Below, piece after piece: positions 1 through 6,404 of a stretch of DNA of 7,912 nt; the first letter of the stretch is position 1, and every line of letters begins with the position of its first letter. Below the pieces are notes generated by a model. That model made no database searches and had not been told where the DNA came from. It saw nothing but the letters and a program-made list of their open reading frames with translations. The stretch comes from Tychonema litorale BBK16. Lineage in GTDB: Bacteria; Cyanobacteriota; Cyanobacteriia; Cyanobacteriales; Microcoleaceae. The stretch covers positions 1-7,912 of the forward strand of contig NZ_JAKJHX010000170.1 of NCBI RefSeq assembly GCF_021648855.1, given 5' to 3'. Both the position numbers and the translations under genes were made by a program.

Positions 1-63
1 ATGAAGTCGTTGTACCAGTAGATGAAGTCGTTGTACCGGTAGATGAAGTCGTTGTCGCTGGTC
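1..63. repeat. 21-bp tandem repeat coding for TTTSSTG
   Basis: Units start at 1, 22 and 43 with atgaagtcgttgtacc(a/g)gtag; the third diverges after its first 13 bases. The unit length is a multiple of three, so copy-number change would alter linker length without shifting the frame. The array continues off the left edge, so its full copy number is unknown. Confidence 0.8.
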
Positions 64-124
64 GATTCTCTAACAAGAATAATGGGTCTCCCCTGAGAAA
101 AGCTGCTGGTACTGCACTTGGCAT
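1..124 (-). CDS. N-terminus of a Thr/Ser-rich low-complexity protein, relative of the neighbouring RTX protein (partial)
   Basis: An open frame on the minus strand starts at ATG (122-124) and stays open to the left edge, giving 41 visible residues. The protein begins MPSAVPAAFLRGDPLFLLEN and then enters heptapeptide repeats TTTSSTG, encoded by 21-bp tandem repeats. The start is well supported: AAGGAGG (132-138) lies 7 nt upstream, a near-perfect Shine-Dalgarno sequence. The first six residues, MPSAVP, are identical to those of the RTX protein next to it, and the DNA around the start is almost identical too. I infer a tandem paralog: a short N-terminal tag, a low-complexity linker, and probably RTX or adhesin domains beyond the window. 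The function cannot be read from what is visible. Confidence is good that it is a real gene and low for what it encodes. Confidence 0.72.
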   Translation of the reverse strand, partial: MPSAVPAAFLRGDPLFLLENRPATTTSSTGTTTSSTGTTTS

Positions 125-131
125 AATTCCG

Positions 132-138
132 CCTCCTT
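132..138 (-). promoter_or_regulatory. Shine-Dalgarno site of the partial MPSAVP gene
   Basis: AAGGAGG on the minus strand lies 7 nt before the ATG at 122-124. It is the strongest ribosome binding site in the window, and it fixes the start of the truncated gene. Confidence 0.8.
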
Positions 139-186
139 ATAAAGCTACTCAAAGATTAAACAATCGACTTTCAATCAGCTTTTCAT

Positions 187-207
187 GGGTGGGCATCCTG
201 CCCAACC
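187..207. repeat. Short GC-rich hairpin in the leader of the partial gene
   Basis: GGGCA (191-195) and TGCCC (199-203) pair around a 3-nt loop. The stem extends outward through GGGT and ACCC with one bulged A. The sequence resembles a short palindrome I associate with cyanobacterial intergenic regions. There is no U-tract after it on either strand, so it is not a typical intrinsic terminator. It would sit in the 5' leader if the promoter at 222-250 is used. Confidence 0.5.
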
Positions 208-221
208 CCCTACTCCCCACA

Positions 222-250
222 ATTAAATTCACTATTCTTCAAACTGTCAA
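222..250 (-). promoter_or_regulatory. Promoter candidate for the partial MPSAVP gene
   Basis: On the minus strand a perfect -35 box TTGACA (245-250) is followed by a 17-bp spacer and a -10 box TTTAAT (222-227, 5 of 6 to consensus). Transcription would begin near position 215, giving a leader of roughly 90 nt that contains the small hairpin at 187-207. The -35 box lies in the outer arm of the palindromic element at 246-321. This is sequence matching only; no transcript evidence is available. Confidence 0.5.
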
Positions 251-321
251 CAGTCAACCCTTCGACTCCGCTTAGGAACCGTGTAGTCGAAGGGCTCAGG
301 GCACCGCAGTTAACTGTTAAC
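246..321. repeat. Nested palindromic element between the two MPSAVP genes
   Basis: A perfect 10-bp inner stem, CCCTTCGACT (258-267) with AGTCGAAGGG (285-294), is enclosed by imperfect outer arms: gtcaacagtcaac (246-258) pairs with gttaactgttaac (309-321), 11 of 13 positions. The inner sequence belongs to the same AGTCGAAG repeat family seen at 4685-4707 and 6231-6258. It lies just past the RTX stop codon, so it could fold at the 3' end of that transcript and slow or stop transcription, but no T-tract follows. A REP- or MITE-like origin is inference. Confidence 0.65.
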
Positions 322-351
322 AATAGAATCACAATGATGCAAAATCTCAGG

Positions 352-3300
352 TCAAATAAACTTAAACTGCGACGAAGTAATCACCGTGCTTAGAGCACCT
401 GGAACTGTAGGAATCGAATTCAACACAGCCAAATCGAAAGCTGGGAGACTATCATCAGCCGCATTCGGATCGAAGCCCAGAACGTACTTGTTAAAAGTAT
501 TGTTCAAATACACAAAGAAAGCTCCTGTTTTACTCGAACCATTCTGATTTTTCAAGACAGCATTTACTGCTTGAGCATTGTCGAATTTATTTTCAAACAA
601 AATGACAGCTTGCTTGCTGATATTGTCCCCGCCGCTGCCAATATTCCTGACGATAAAACTCGTGAAATCATTAGTAGTGCCAGAGTTGGTAAAGCCACCA
701 AAGTTTGCAGACCTGAACAAGAAGGTGTCATTTCCGTTACCGTTATTAAAGTCAGCAACAATGTCCACGCCTTCACTAGGAGTTTCATAGTAGAAGAAGT
801 CATTGCCAACATCCCCTGTCAGCAAATCCGAACCAGCACCGCCGCCGATAATATCATTGCCCGCACCGCCAGAAAGCGAGTCGTTGTCATTGCCACCCAA
901 TACCAAGTCGTTCCCGAAGCCTGCGCTGAGACTGTCGCTACCGGCACCGCCATCGATGGTATCGTCCCCGGCTTCTCCTAACAGAGAGTCGTTGCCCGCT
1001 TCTCCCAAAACATAGTCGCTGCCGGCACCGCCGAGTTCTGTGTCGTTACCCTCTCCACCCAAAATGGTATCTTCGCTGTCACCACCGGAGAGGGAATCGT
1101 TATTGATACCGCCATCGATGACATCTCTGCCGATGCCACCATCAATGATGTCGTCGCCAGCACCGCCGTCAAAGGAGTCATCGCCAATCCCACCAAATAA
1201 GTTATCGTTGCCAATGCCGCCAAATATCGAGTCGTCGCCAGCTTCTCCCTGTACGGAGTCATTCCCAGCGCCACCATCCATGATGTCATTGCCATCACCA
1301 CCACCTAGGATGTCGTCGTCATTGCCACCAAACATCAGGTCATTGCCGATTCCGCCGATTAGGGAGTCGATGCCGTCTTCGCCGTCGATGGTGTCGTTTC
1401 CGTCGCCACCATCAAGGCTGTCATTGCCTGTAAAACCTAGTACGGAGTCGTTGCCTGCTTGACCGAATACGAGGTCGTCGGCGGCCCTGCCATTGATGAT
1501 GTCGTTGCCATCAGCACCCGAAATGGTATCGCTACCAGGGCCGCCGATGATGAAGTCACTGAGGTTACTGCCTGTAAAGGTGCTGGCTGGGAGATTGCTG
1601 CGATCGACAATATTGTCTACCACGGTGAGACTGAAGGATGTCGGCCCAATCTTCGTCGCACCATCTGAGGCTGTAAAGGTAAAGCTATCGTTACCACCCG
1701 TCGGTAAGAGGTTGTATTTGATGATGTTGTTGTTGATGTCATCTTGGGTGAATTTGCTACCTACACTCAGTAAGCTGCTACCCCTTTGAAGAAAGCCTTT
1801 GTTAGCGCTGGGGGCTTGAGTAATTGTGTAAACAATTTCCGATGGAGTGTTGTCGCTGTCTGCGATCGACAAATTGGTGGCAGTAATTGCGCCTATAGGG
1901 GTACTTTTGGCAACGACTAATCCATCATTAATTACCAGTTTCGGCGCGCTACTGACGTTGATTGTGGCTGTGGCTTGACCAGTGCCACCTCGACCATCTG
2001 AGATCGAGTAGCTGAAGCTGTCAGCACCAGAGAAGCCCGCGTTTGGAGTGTATTGAAACCCGCCACCAGCCACGGGAGTCAAGCTTCCTTTGGTTGTGGA
2101 AGTAAAAGTAGTGACAGTGAGAGCGTTACCATCGGGGTCAGTGTCGTTTAACAACACGTTGAGATTAAGCGTTTGACCCGTAACTGTCGTGAAGTTGTCG
2201 TTGACTGCTTTTGGAGGCTGATTGAAGACGATCGGAGTTGGTGTCGGAGTCGGTGTCGGTGTCGGTGTCGGACTTGGACTTGGACTTGGTGTTGGTGTTG
2301 GTGTTGGTGTTGGTGTTGGTGTTGGTGTTGGATCTGGAGTTCCTGTGGGAGTTGGAGTCGGAGTTCCTGTGGGAGTTGGAGTCGGAGTTCCTGTGGGAGT
2401 TGGAGTCGGACTTGGTGTTGGACTTGGAGTCGGTGCGGGGAGAGGTGTAGCACTGCCGGGAACTGACGCGCCAATCACAAAACTACCTCTGCTGAGCGTT
2501 CTGCTGTCAACTCCTGGCAATACTGCTAAAAAGTCGCCACTGACACCATTACGAATAATCGTGCTACCAGCTTTGCTGTCGGTACTTTGGAAGATGATCA
2601 AGTCTTCAAACTTGAGGTCACCACCCAGCCCAATTAGGTCTTCACCTTGACGAAAATCTGTAAAAATATCGGCATCACCAATGTCTGGGCCGCCGCTGGT
2701 GACAAATACTGGGTCGGTGCTGCCACTAATGCCGGGAGAACTAAAACGGCTCAAGACGAAAACATCTTTGCCTTCGCCTCCAGCCACTAAGTCTTTGCCT
2801 GCTTCGCCCCACAGAACGTCATTGCCACCACTGCCATCAATGATGTCCTCGCCACCACCGCCGAAAACGATGTCGTCGCCATCACCAGCAAAAATTGTGT
2901 CAGCGCCGAGGTTCCCGTAAAGCCAGTCGCCTCCTTCGTTGCCAAAGATGAGGTCTTCGCCGTCGCCACCGAATAGAGAGTCGTTGCCTTGGTCGCCCCA
3001 AAGAACGTCATCACCTCGATCGCCAAACAGACTATCATCACCTAACCCGCCGCGCATACTATCGCTGCCTTTCCCACCGAAACCTGTGTCTCTGCCTTCA
3101 CCGCCAACGACTGTATCGCTGCCGTCATTACCATAAAGCAGGTCAGGGTTATTTTCCCCATCTAGGGAGTCACTGCCTTTCCCTCCGTACAGGGTATCGA
3201 GTCCTGAACCACCATTGAGAACATCGTTGCCTGGCCCGCCGAAGAGTACGTCATCATCTTCGTTGCCAAATACCAGGTCGTCGCCGTCACCACCGGAGAG

Positions 3301-3618
3301 GTTATCAGTGCCTTGGAGCCCGGAAATCACGTCGGGGCCGATGCTACCTACCAAGGAGTCATTTCTGTCTGTACCACGGATAATTCCCCCGATGACTGCG
3401 GGTATTGTGCTTCTACCTCCGCCCAATGTGTCGTCTATCCCGCCAAATGTATCGTCAGCCGGAGTTGGCGTTGGAGTTCGAGTTGGAGTTGGAGTTGGAG
3501 TTGGAGTTGGAGTTGGAGTTGGAGTTGGAGTCGGAGTCGGAGTTGGAGTTGGGGCGGGAGTTGGGGCGGGAGTTGGGGTTGGCGCTGGTATCCGAATAAG
3601 TGGTACTGCACTCGGCAT
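352..3618 (-). CDS. RTX (hemolysin-type) calcium-binding surface or secreted protein with cadherin-like and CSPG-type domains
   Basis: This 1088-residue protein has a modular layout. Residues about 10-53 are a Pro-Thr linker. About 82-285 is an RTX block with some 22 GGxGxDxLx-type nonapeptides, followed by a domain to about 390 that contains [13 protein letters not shown], typical after RTX beta-rolls. About 393-463 is a second Pro-Thr linker. About 466-556 is a cadherin-like/Ig-like domain (AVNDNFTT...[10 protein letters not shown]...[10 protein letters not shown]). About 558-670 resembles a CSPG-type repeat ([13 protein letters not shown]...[10 protein letters not shown]). About 681-939 is a second RTX block of some 28 repeats, and about 940-1088 is a C-terminal cap. 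RTX nonapeptides bind calcium and fold outside the cell. No N-terminal signal peptide is visible, which fits type I secretion by a C-terminal signal; no transporter lies nearby. The ATG has AAAGGA 9 nt upstream, and the stop is TGA. The role (adhesion, surface layer, motility or sheath) is inference, and no enzyme domain is seen. Confidence 0.92.
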   Translation of the reverse strand: MPSAVPLIRIPAPTPTPAPTPAPTPTPTPTPTPTPTPTPTPTPTPTRTPTPTPADDTFGGIDDTLGGGRSTIPAVIGGIIRGTDRNDSLVGSIGPDVISGLQGTDNLSGGDGDDLVFGNEDDDVLFGGPGNDVLNGGSGLDTLYGGKGSDSLDGENNPDLLYGNDGSDTVVGGEGRDTGFGGKGSDSMRGGLGDDSLFGDRGDDVLWGDQGNDSLFGGDGEDLIFGNEGGDWLYGNLGADTIFAGDGDDIVFGGGGEDIIDGSGGNDVLWGEAGKDLVAGGEGKDVFVLSRFSSPGISGSTDPVFVTSGGPDIGDADIFTDFRQGEDLIGLGGDLKFEDLIIFQSTDSKAGSTIIRNGVSGDFLAVLPGVDSRTLSRGSFVIGASVPGSATPLPAPTPSPTPSPTPTPTGTPTPTPTGTPTPTPTGTPDPTPTPTPTPTPTPTPSPSPSPTPTPTPTPTPTPIVFNQPPKAVNDNFTTVTGQTLNLNVLLNDTDPDGNALTVTTFTSTTKGSLTPVAGGGFQYTPNAGFSGADSFSYSISDGRGGTGQATATINVSSAPKLVINDGLVVAKSTPIGAITATNLSIADSDNTPSEIVYTITQAPSANKGFLQRGSSLLSVGSKFTQDDINNNIIKYNLLPTGGNDSFTFTASDGATKIGPTSFSLTVVDNIVDRSNLPASTFTGSNLSDFIIGGPGSDTISGADGNDIINGRAADDLVFGQAGNDSVLGFTGNDSLDGGDGNDTIDGEDGIDSLIGGIGNDLMFGGNDDDILGGGDGNDIMDGGAGNDSVQGEAGDDSIFGGIGNDNLFGGIGDDSFDGGAGDDIIDGGIGRDVIDGGINNDSLSGGDSEDTILGGEGNDTELGGAGSDYVLGEAGNDSLLGEAGDDTIDGGAGSDSLSAGFGNDLVLGGNDNDSLSGGAGNDIIGGGAGSDLLTGDVGNDFFYYETPSEGVDIVADFNNGNGNDTFLFRSANFGGFTNSGTTNDFTSFIVRNIGSGGDNISKQAVILFENKFDNAQAVNAVLKNQNGSSKTGAFFVYLNNTFNKYVLGFDPNAADDSLPAFDLAVLNSIPTVPGALSTVITSSQFKFI
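2230..2440. repeat. Tandem repeats coding the second Pro-Thr linker
   Basis: Three perfect 24-bp copies (2339-2362, 2363-2386, 2387-2410) encode the octapeptide PTPTPTGT. Next to them are seven perfect hexamers GGTGTT (2288-2329, plus-strand reading), with further degenerate hexamers on both sides. All units are multiples of three, so slippage changes linker length but keeps the frame. The linker separates the first RTX block from the cadherin-like domain. Confidence 0.9.
3462..3590. repeat. Hexamer tract coding the N-terminal Pro-Thr linker
   Basis: Seven perfect GGAGTT hexamers (3485-3526, plus-strand reading) are flanked by variant hexamers (GGAGTC, GGGGCG, GGCGTT). On the minus strand they encode Thr-Pro and Ala-Pro pairs at about residues 10-53 of the RTX protein. 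The variants at both ends and the pure core suggest recent growth in the centre of the tract. Confidence 0.9.
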
Positions 3619-3627
3619 AATTTTTGA

Positions 3628-3633
3628 TCCTTT
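3628..3633 (-). promoter_or_regulatory. Ribosome binding site of the RTX gene
   Basis: AAAGGA on the minus strand lies 9 nt before the ATG at 3616-3618. It supports this start, as does the MPSAVP match with the partial gene at the left edge. Confidence 0.65.
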
Positions 3634-3661
3634 AAACTACTATGATTCTGATTGATTTCTT

Positions 3662-3681
3662 AAACTGATTAATATCAGTTT
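3662..3681. repeat. AT-rich hairpin in the RTX leader
   Basis: AAACTGAT (3662-3669) and ATCAGTTT (3674-3681) form a perfect 8-bp stem with loop TAAT, about 44 nt upstream of the RTX start codon. It could be an mRNA leader hairpin or a protein-binding site. The low GC content makes a strong fold uncertain. Confidence 0.45.
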
Positions 3682-3711
3682 ATTGCCAAAATGTTGGCTT
3701 TAGATTGATGA

Positions 3712-3740
3712 ATAATCTCGTTCATTTCTAACATACTCAA
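3712..3740 (-). promoter_or_regulatory. Weak promoter candidate for the RTX gene
   Basis: On the minus strand TTGAGT (3735-3740, 4 of 6 to the -35 consensus) is separated by 17 bp from GATTAT (3712-3717, 4 of 6 to the -10 consensus). The -35 overlaps the perfect palindrome at 3736-3749, an arrangement that would suit a regulator site. The box matches are modest, and the region is AT-rich enough to give chance hits. Confidence 0.28.
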
Positions 3741-3749
3741 TTAATTGAG
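3736..3749. promoter_or_regulatory. Perfect 14-bp palindrome upstream of the RTX gene (possible operator)
   Basis: CTCAATTAATTGAG is perfectly self-complementary and lies about 120 bp upstream of the RTX start, overlapping a candidate -35 box. Two-fold symmetry of this size suits a dimeric regulator. I do not recognise it as a known cyanobacterial box. It could be chance in AT-rich DNA. Confidence 0.35.
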
Positions 3750-3868
3750 CAATGGCTACAGATATTTTTTATCCGTTTATTTTTGGTTCTAAAACTATTA
3801 ATCATTGCAGGCTTTGATGTTAGGTTTGGGTACACTAAGATGTTTATCTTTTATCAAAAACAAGCCTT

Positions 3869-6085
3869 CTACTTTCTGCCGATCGATCGCCTTTGGTAAG
3901 AAACAGAGTTATGAATTAGGGGCATAAGTGGCCCGGTTTGCTCTTGTCCGTTGACGGCGAGTTCGCTGTGACATAGGTAAAGTTGAGAACAGCGACTTAA
4001 CAAATCTACCAGAATTCGCCGCAGCCGCTGTTCTCCTTCTGCTTCTTCGTCTTCAGTTTGCCACGATCGCCCCGATCGCGATCGCCAAAATAAAGGAGCA
4101 CCATACAAGGTAGCCGCCCCACCCTCCAACCACAGAGACGAACCCGCATCTAGCCAAAAATGCCATTTGTGGGCGCGGCGACTGCTGCGGTACTGAAAAA
4201 TGTTGGCAATGGTGACAGTTTGACCATCGGGCCCATCTGGACGAACTGGAAATGGGTTGGCGGTAACAGTTCCTTGGCGCAACAACTGGATAAAACGGGC
4301 GATCGTTTCGGACTCACTACTTGCATTGGGTTCTATTTGCTGCATTCGTCCGTCTACTTCCCAATAGTGAGTGGCGGTTTCCATCAACTCTCGCAGGGCT
4401 GCTAGCCGATCGTAGGCTAGGTATCGATCGAATATCAGAAATTTCTGGATAGCTCGATCGAGCAGGGAAAGTGGACTCGGCAACAGTCGCTCCTGTTGTT
4501 GCGCGCGCTGTTCTTTGATCCACTCCACAATTTGCTCATAAGCCACCGCCGCTCGGTGTCCAAGTCTGTCCCATCGGGGAAAGGCTGTAATAGGTAGCAA
4601 TTGGGGTCGATCGAGTTCTGGACAAAAACAGTGATCGGCAATTAAACCGGCTCTCACGGGGTCGATCGATTTTGGATTTTGGATACTTCGACTTCGCTCA
4701 GCACAAGTTTTGGATTTTGGATTGTTACCCTCTCCTTCGCCTTCCTCTTCCCCTTGGCGGTGTCTCTGGGTACCCAAGACTACCAACATTTCGGCAAAAG
4801 CATCGCGATCGACCAAACGGCCAAGTCCAGGATAAACTAACGCCAGCAAAGTCAACAAAGCTCGAATCGCTGGGGTACTCGACAAGGGACGCTGATCGTT
4901 GAGCGATTCGGTAGCAATGTTGTCGCGGGCGAGAATTTCCGTCAGAGTGTAACGGGCGATCGCATCTATACCGGGCGCAATTACGGCTATATCCCCCGGC
5001 GCGGCCACTTTTGACTTTACCGCCTCAGAAATTATTTCGGCGGTTTCTCGCAGCAATTGAGCCCGTGAAGTAGTTTGGATCGATCGCACAGATTCCGGCA
5101 AACTCAAACCAAAAGGATAAAAATTATCAGAATTAACCGTTAAATTTACCGCCAACTCCCCCACATCTGCGACTAAACCCGCTTGTCTGTCCAAGTTTTC
5201 CACTCTTCCGCAGCATCTTTCCAGTCGAGCCATACATTCCATATCACCCCCCAAACCCAAACGCACTCCTCCATCTGGATTGTACGTGAAAGCCCCCGTT
5301 GCTCCCCGCGAGAGCAAAAACTCAAACAAATCGCGACTGATAGCTGGATAATCATCAACATCATCTGCAATTACTGCTTGGTAGCGATCGGCTAAATGCT
5401 GTTGGTAAGTCTCATTCTGCAACAGATAGCGCCAGTAAAGTTCGCAAATAATCCCGTAAGTCAGAAACCCTCGCGTCAAACACCACTCCCGCCATCTTCC
5501 CAGCAAATCTCCCATGCTAGTCCAAAGATGACTTGAACCTCCCTCATCAGCAAATCCCTGTTCCAGAATACTGGGAATTTGTTCGATCGGAGTGCCACTA
5601 ACCGCAGCCAGTTGTAACAAGTCTAGAGTTCGACGCACCATGCGATTTGGATTCACCCCTATTTGTTGCAAAATCCCTTCGTCTATCTCGCGACGCCATA
5701 ATCTAGCCGCAAGTTCCAATTCCGTTTCCGGTTGGAGTCGAATCGGAAATTGAGCCTTCAAGTCTAGGGATTCCACTAGCAATGGCCAAAAAAGCATCAC
5801 CTCCTGCTCGAAAAAGCCAAAAGGTGTAGTTGAGTTAAACGTATATTTTCCTTGGGTGGCGATTGTGAGGCGATCGGCCAATTCCAATCGATTTTCTCCA
5901 TTAGCTGCTAAAACTAAAATTGCTGGGCCAGTCTGTCTGATCCTGCCACGCCCAGAAACCAAGCGACTTGAAACTCTTGCTGACAGAGGTTTGACAGTTT
6001 TGCTCCAAATACAAAACTGCTCAATGAGGCGAGTAGTTTTGCCACTGCGGGCGGCTCCGACAATCCAAATTGAATCCGACGACAC
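3869..6085 (-). CDS. UvrD/RecB-like superfamily 1 helicase-related protein (cyanobacterial 'recombinase family' type)
   Basis: This 738-residue protein has a clear Walker A motif GAARSGKT (residues 10-17). Segments that line up with SF1A helicase motifs follow: LVLAANGENR (about 54-63, motif Ia-like), TTPFGFFEQ (about 87-95), VIADDVDDY (about 237-245, Walker B/motif II), and PGDIAVIAP (about 362-370). TIANIFQYRSSRRAHKWHFW with LDAG (about 620-646) is motif V-like, and LRRILVDLLSRCSQLYL (about 687-703) is motif VI-like with a candidate arginine finger. The motifs after Walker A are degenerate. I see no RecB-family nuclease motif, and the protein is shorter than AddA/AddB or RecB. A role in recombination or repair is family-based inference, and helicase activity is unproven. 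The start is GTG: an in-frame TAA lies two codons upstream and the P-loop begins at residue 10, so no other start fits well. No clear Shine-Dalgarno is visible. Residues about 455-472 come from an inserted dispersed repeat. Confidence 0.68.
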   Translation of the reverse strand: MSSDSIWIVGAARSGKTTRLIEQFCIWSKTVKPLSARVSSRLVSGRGRIRQTGPAILVLAANGENRLELADRLTIATQGKYTFNSTTPFGFFEQEVMLFWPLLVESLDLKAQFPIRLQPETELELAARLWRREIDEGILQQIGVNPNRMVRRTLDLLQLAAVSGTPIEQIPSILEQGFADEGGSSHLWTSMGDLLGRWREWCLTRGFLTYGIICELYWRYLLQNETYQQHLADRYQAVIADDVDDYPAISRDLFEFLLSRGATGAFTYNPDGGVRLGLGGDMECMARLERCCGRVENLDRQAGLVADVGELAVNLTVNSDNFYPFGLSLPESVRSIQTTSRAQLLRETAEIISEAVKSKVAAPGDIAVIAPGIDAIARYTLTEILARDNIATESLNDQRPLSSTPAIRALLTLLALVYPGLGRLVDRDAFAEMLVVLGTQRHRQGEEEGEGEGNNPKSKTCAERSRSIQNPKSIDPVRAGLIADHCFCPELDRPQLLPITAFPRWDRLGHRAAVAYEQIVEWIKEQRAQQQERLLPSPLSLLDRAIQKFLIFDRYLAYDRLAALRELMETATHYWEVDGRMQQIEPNASSESETIARFIQLLRQGTVTANPFPVRPDGPDGQTVTIANIFQYRSSRRAHKWHFWLDAGSSLWLEGGAATLYGAPLFWRSRSGRSWQTEDEEAEGEQRLRRILVDLLSRCSQLYLCHSELAVNGQEQTGPLMPLIHNSVSYQRRSIGRK
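4669..4722. repeat. Dispersed repeat inserted in frame within the helicase-like gene
   Basis: Two direct copies of ttttggattttggat (4670-4684 and 4708-4722) flank a 23-bp core, acttcgacttcgctcagcac plus aag (4685-4707). Read in the gene's direction it encodes NPKSKTCAERSRSIQNPKS. Peptides with AERSRS between NPKS-like ends are a recognisable product of a cyanobacterial repeat family. The insert falls beside a Glu/Gly-rich low-complexity stretch (EEEGEGEG), probably a surface loop that tolerates extra residues. The reading frame is preserved. Confidence 0.8.
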
Positions 6086-6121
6086 GATTTATAATTTAAC
6101 TATGCAGACTGGAATTTTCCC

Positions 6122-6150
6122 ACTATACCCTAATTTGGCTAAGCTGTTCA
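6122..6150 (-). promoter_or_regulatory. Promoter candidate for the helicase-like gene
   Basis: On the minus strand TGAACA (6145-6150, 4 of 6 to the -35 consensus) is followed by a 17-bp spacer and TATAGT (6122-6127, 5 of 6 to the -10 consensus). This places the start of transcription near 6115, about 30 nt before the GTG. The short leader fits the lack of a clear Shine-Dalgarno sequence. Confidence 0.42.
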
Positions 6151-6167
6151 GCATTTAAAAGACGATT

Positions 6168-6200
6168 GTAGGGTGCGTCAGTTTTAACTGATCTTGCACC
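6168..6200. repeat. Imperfect palindrome with the GTAGGGTGCGTCA motif
   Basis: TCAGTT (6178-6183) pairs with AACTGA (6186-6191) around a TT centre, and GGTGC (6172-6176) pairs with GCACC (6196-6200) outside it, with unequal spacing. GTAGGGTGCGTCA (6168-6180) is a sequence I associate with dispersed intergenic palindromes in filamentous cyanobacteria. It lies between the two divergent promoters and belongs to neither gene. Confidence 0.55.
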
Positions 6201-6230
6201 ATTCTCAGTTAGCTGTAGGGGCGGGCGATG

Positions 6231-6258
6231 CCCTGAGCGTAGTCGAAGGGTCGAAGGG
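6231..6258. repeat. Dispersed AGTCGAAGGG repeat in the divergent intergenic region
   Basis: CCCTGAGCGTAGTCGAAGGG (6231-6250) is followed by an extra TCGAAGGG (6251-6258) that duplicates its end. The core CTGAGCGnAGTCGAAG matches the insert in the helicase-like gene (4685-4707, minus strand), and a diverged copy is in the element at 258-294. One window thus holds three members of the family. Confidence 0.7.
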
Positions 6259-6346
6259 TTCGCGAGTAGCTTTAAAGGTTACAGACAGGTCAAATAAACC
6301 CGCCCTCTCCTCCCCCACCAAATCAGCAAAATCTAATCAGAAGTTT

Positions 6347-6352
6347 TATAAT
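6347..6352 (+). promoter_or_regulatory. -10 box candidate for pcxA
   Basis: A perfect TATAAT lies 52 bp before the pcxA ATG. No good -35 box is present 16-18 bp upstream, so it may depend on an activator or an alternative sigma factor, or be a chance match. It would give a leader of about 45 nt. Confidence 0.42.
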
Positions 6353-6404
6353 GCCATGAATACTTTAATCACTAATCCCCGTAGCAAACTAAACACTTTT
6401 CGCT

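Larger units (their letters stand above)
3619..3868. other. Intergenic region between the RTX and helicase-like genes
   Basis: This 250-bp AT-rich stretch separates two genes that read in the same (minus) direction. It contains the RTX ribosome binding site, a hairpin (3662-3681), a palindrome (3736-3749) and a weak promoter candidate. No credible small gene is seen on either strand. No clear intrinsic terminator follows the helicase-like stop codon at 3869-3871, so read-through into the RTX gene cannot be excluded. Confidence 0.6.
6086..6404. other. Divergent intergenic region between the helicase-like gene and pcxA
   Basis: This 319-bp stretch separates genes transcribed away from each other. 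It holds a promoter candidate for each (6122-6150 minus, 6347-6352 plus) and two dispersed repeats (6168-6200 and 6231-6258). No small gene or structured RNA is convincing. Between 6260 and 6340 there is only a C-rich stretch (6300-6318) with no recognisable motif. Confidence 0.6.

Noticed and set aside
1..63. Possible CRISPR-like array at the left edge
   Set aside because: The 21-bp units are contiguous, with no spacers, and code for TTTSSTG repeats in an open frame.
800..1570. Regular near-repeats resembling a repeat array
   Set aside because: They are the degenerate 27-bp units of RTX nonapeptides, explained by the coding sequence.
571..1668. Several open frames of 70-140 codons on the plus strand opposite the RTX gene
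   Set aside because: They are repetitive Ser-Pro-Pro-type translations of the antisense of RTX repeats. Stops are absent because of the repeat composition; they show no domains or independent start signals.
2173..2650. Plus- and minus-strand frames rich in Gly-Val, Trp-Cys or Gln-His repeats
   Set aside because: These are other-frame readings of the Pro-Thr hexamer tract and have no life of their own.
3215..3655. Plus-strand frames with Trp-Ser or Glu-Leu repeats opposite the RTX N-terminus
   Set aside because: Antisense readings of the first Pro-Thr linker.
4660..4760. Possible frameshift or pseudogene break in the helicase-like gene at the repeat insert
   Set aside because: The frame stays open through the insert and recognisable motifs V and VI follow in the same frame.
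5173..5395. Short frames on both strands within the helicase-like gene
   Set aside because: Out-of-frame shadows of a continuous 738-codon gene with recognisable motifs.
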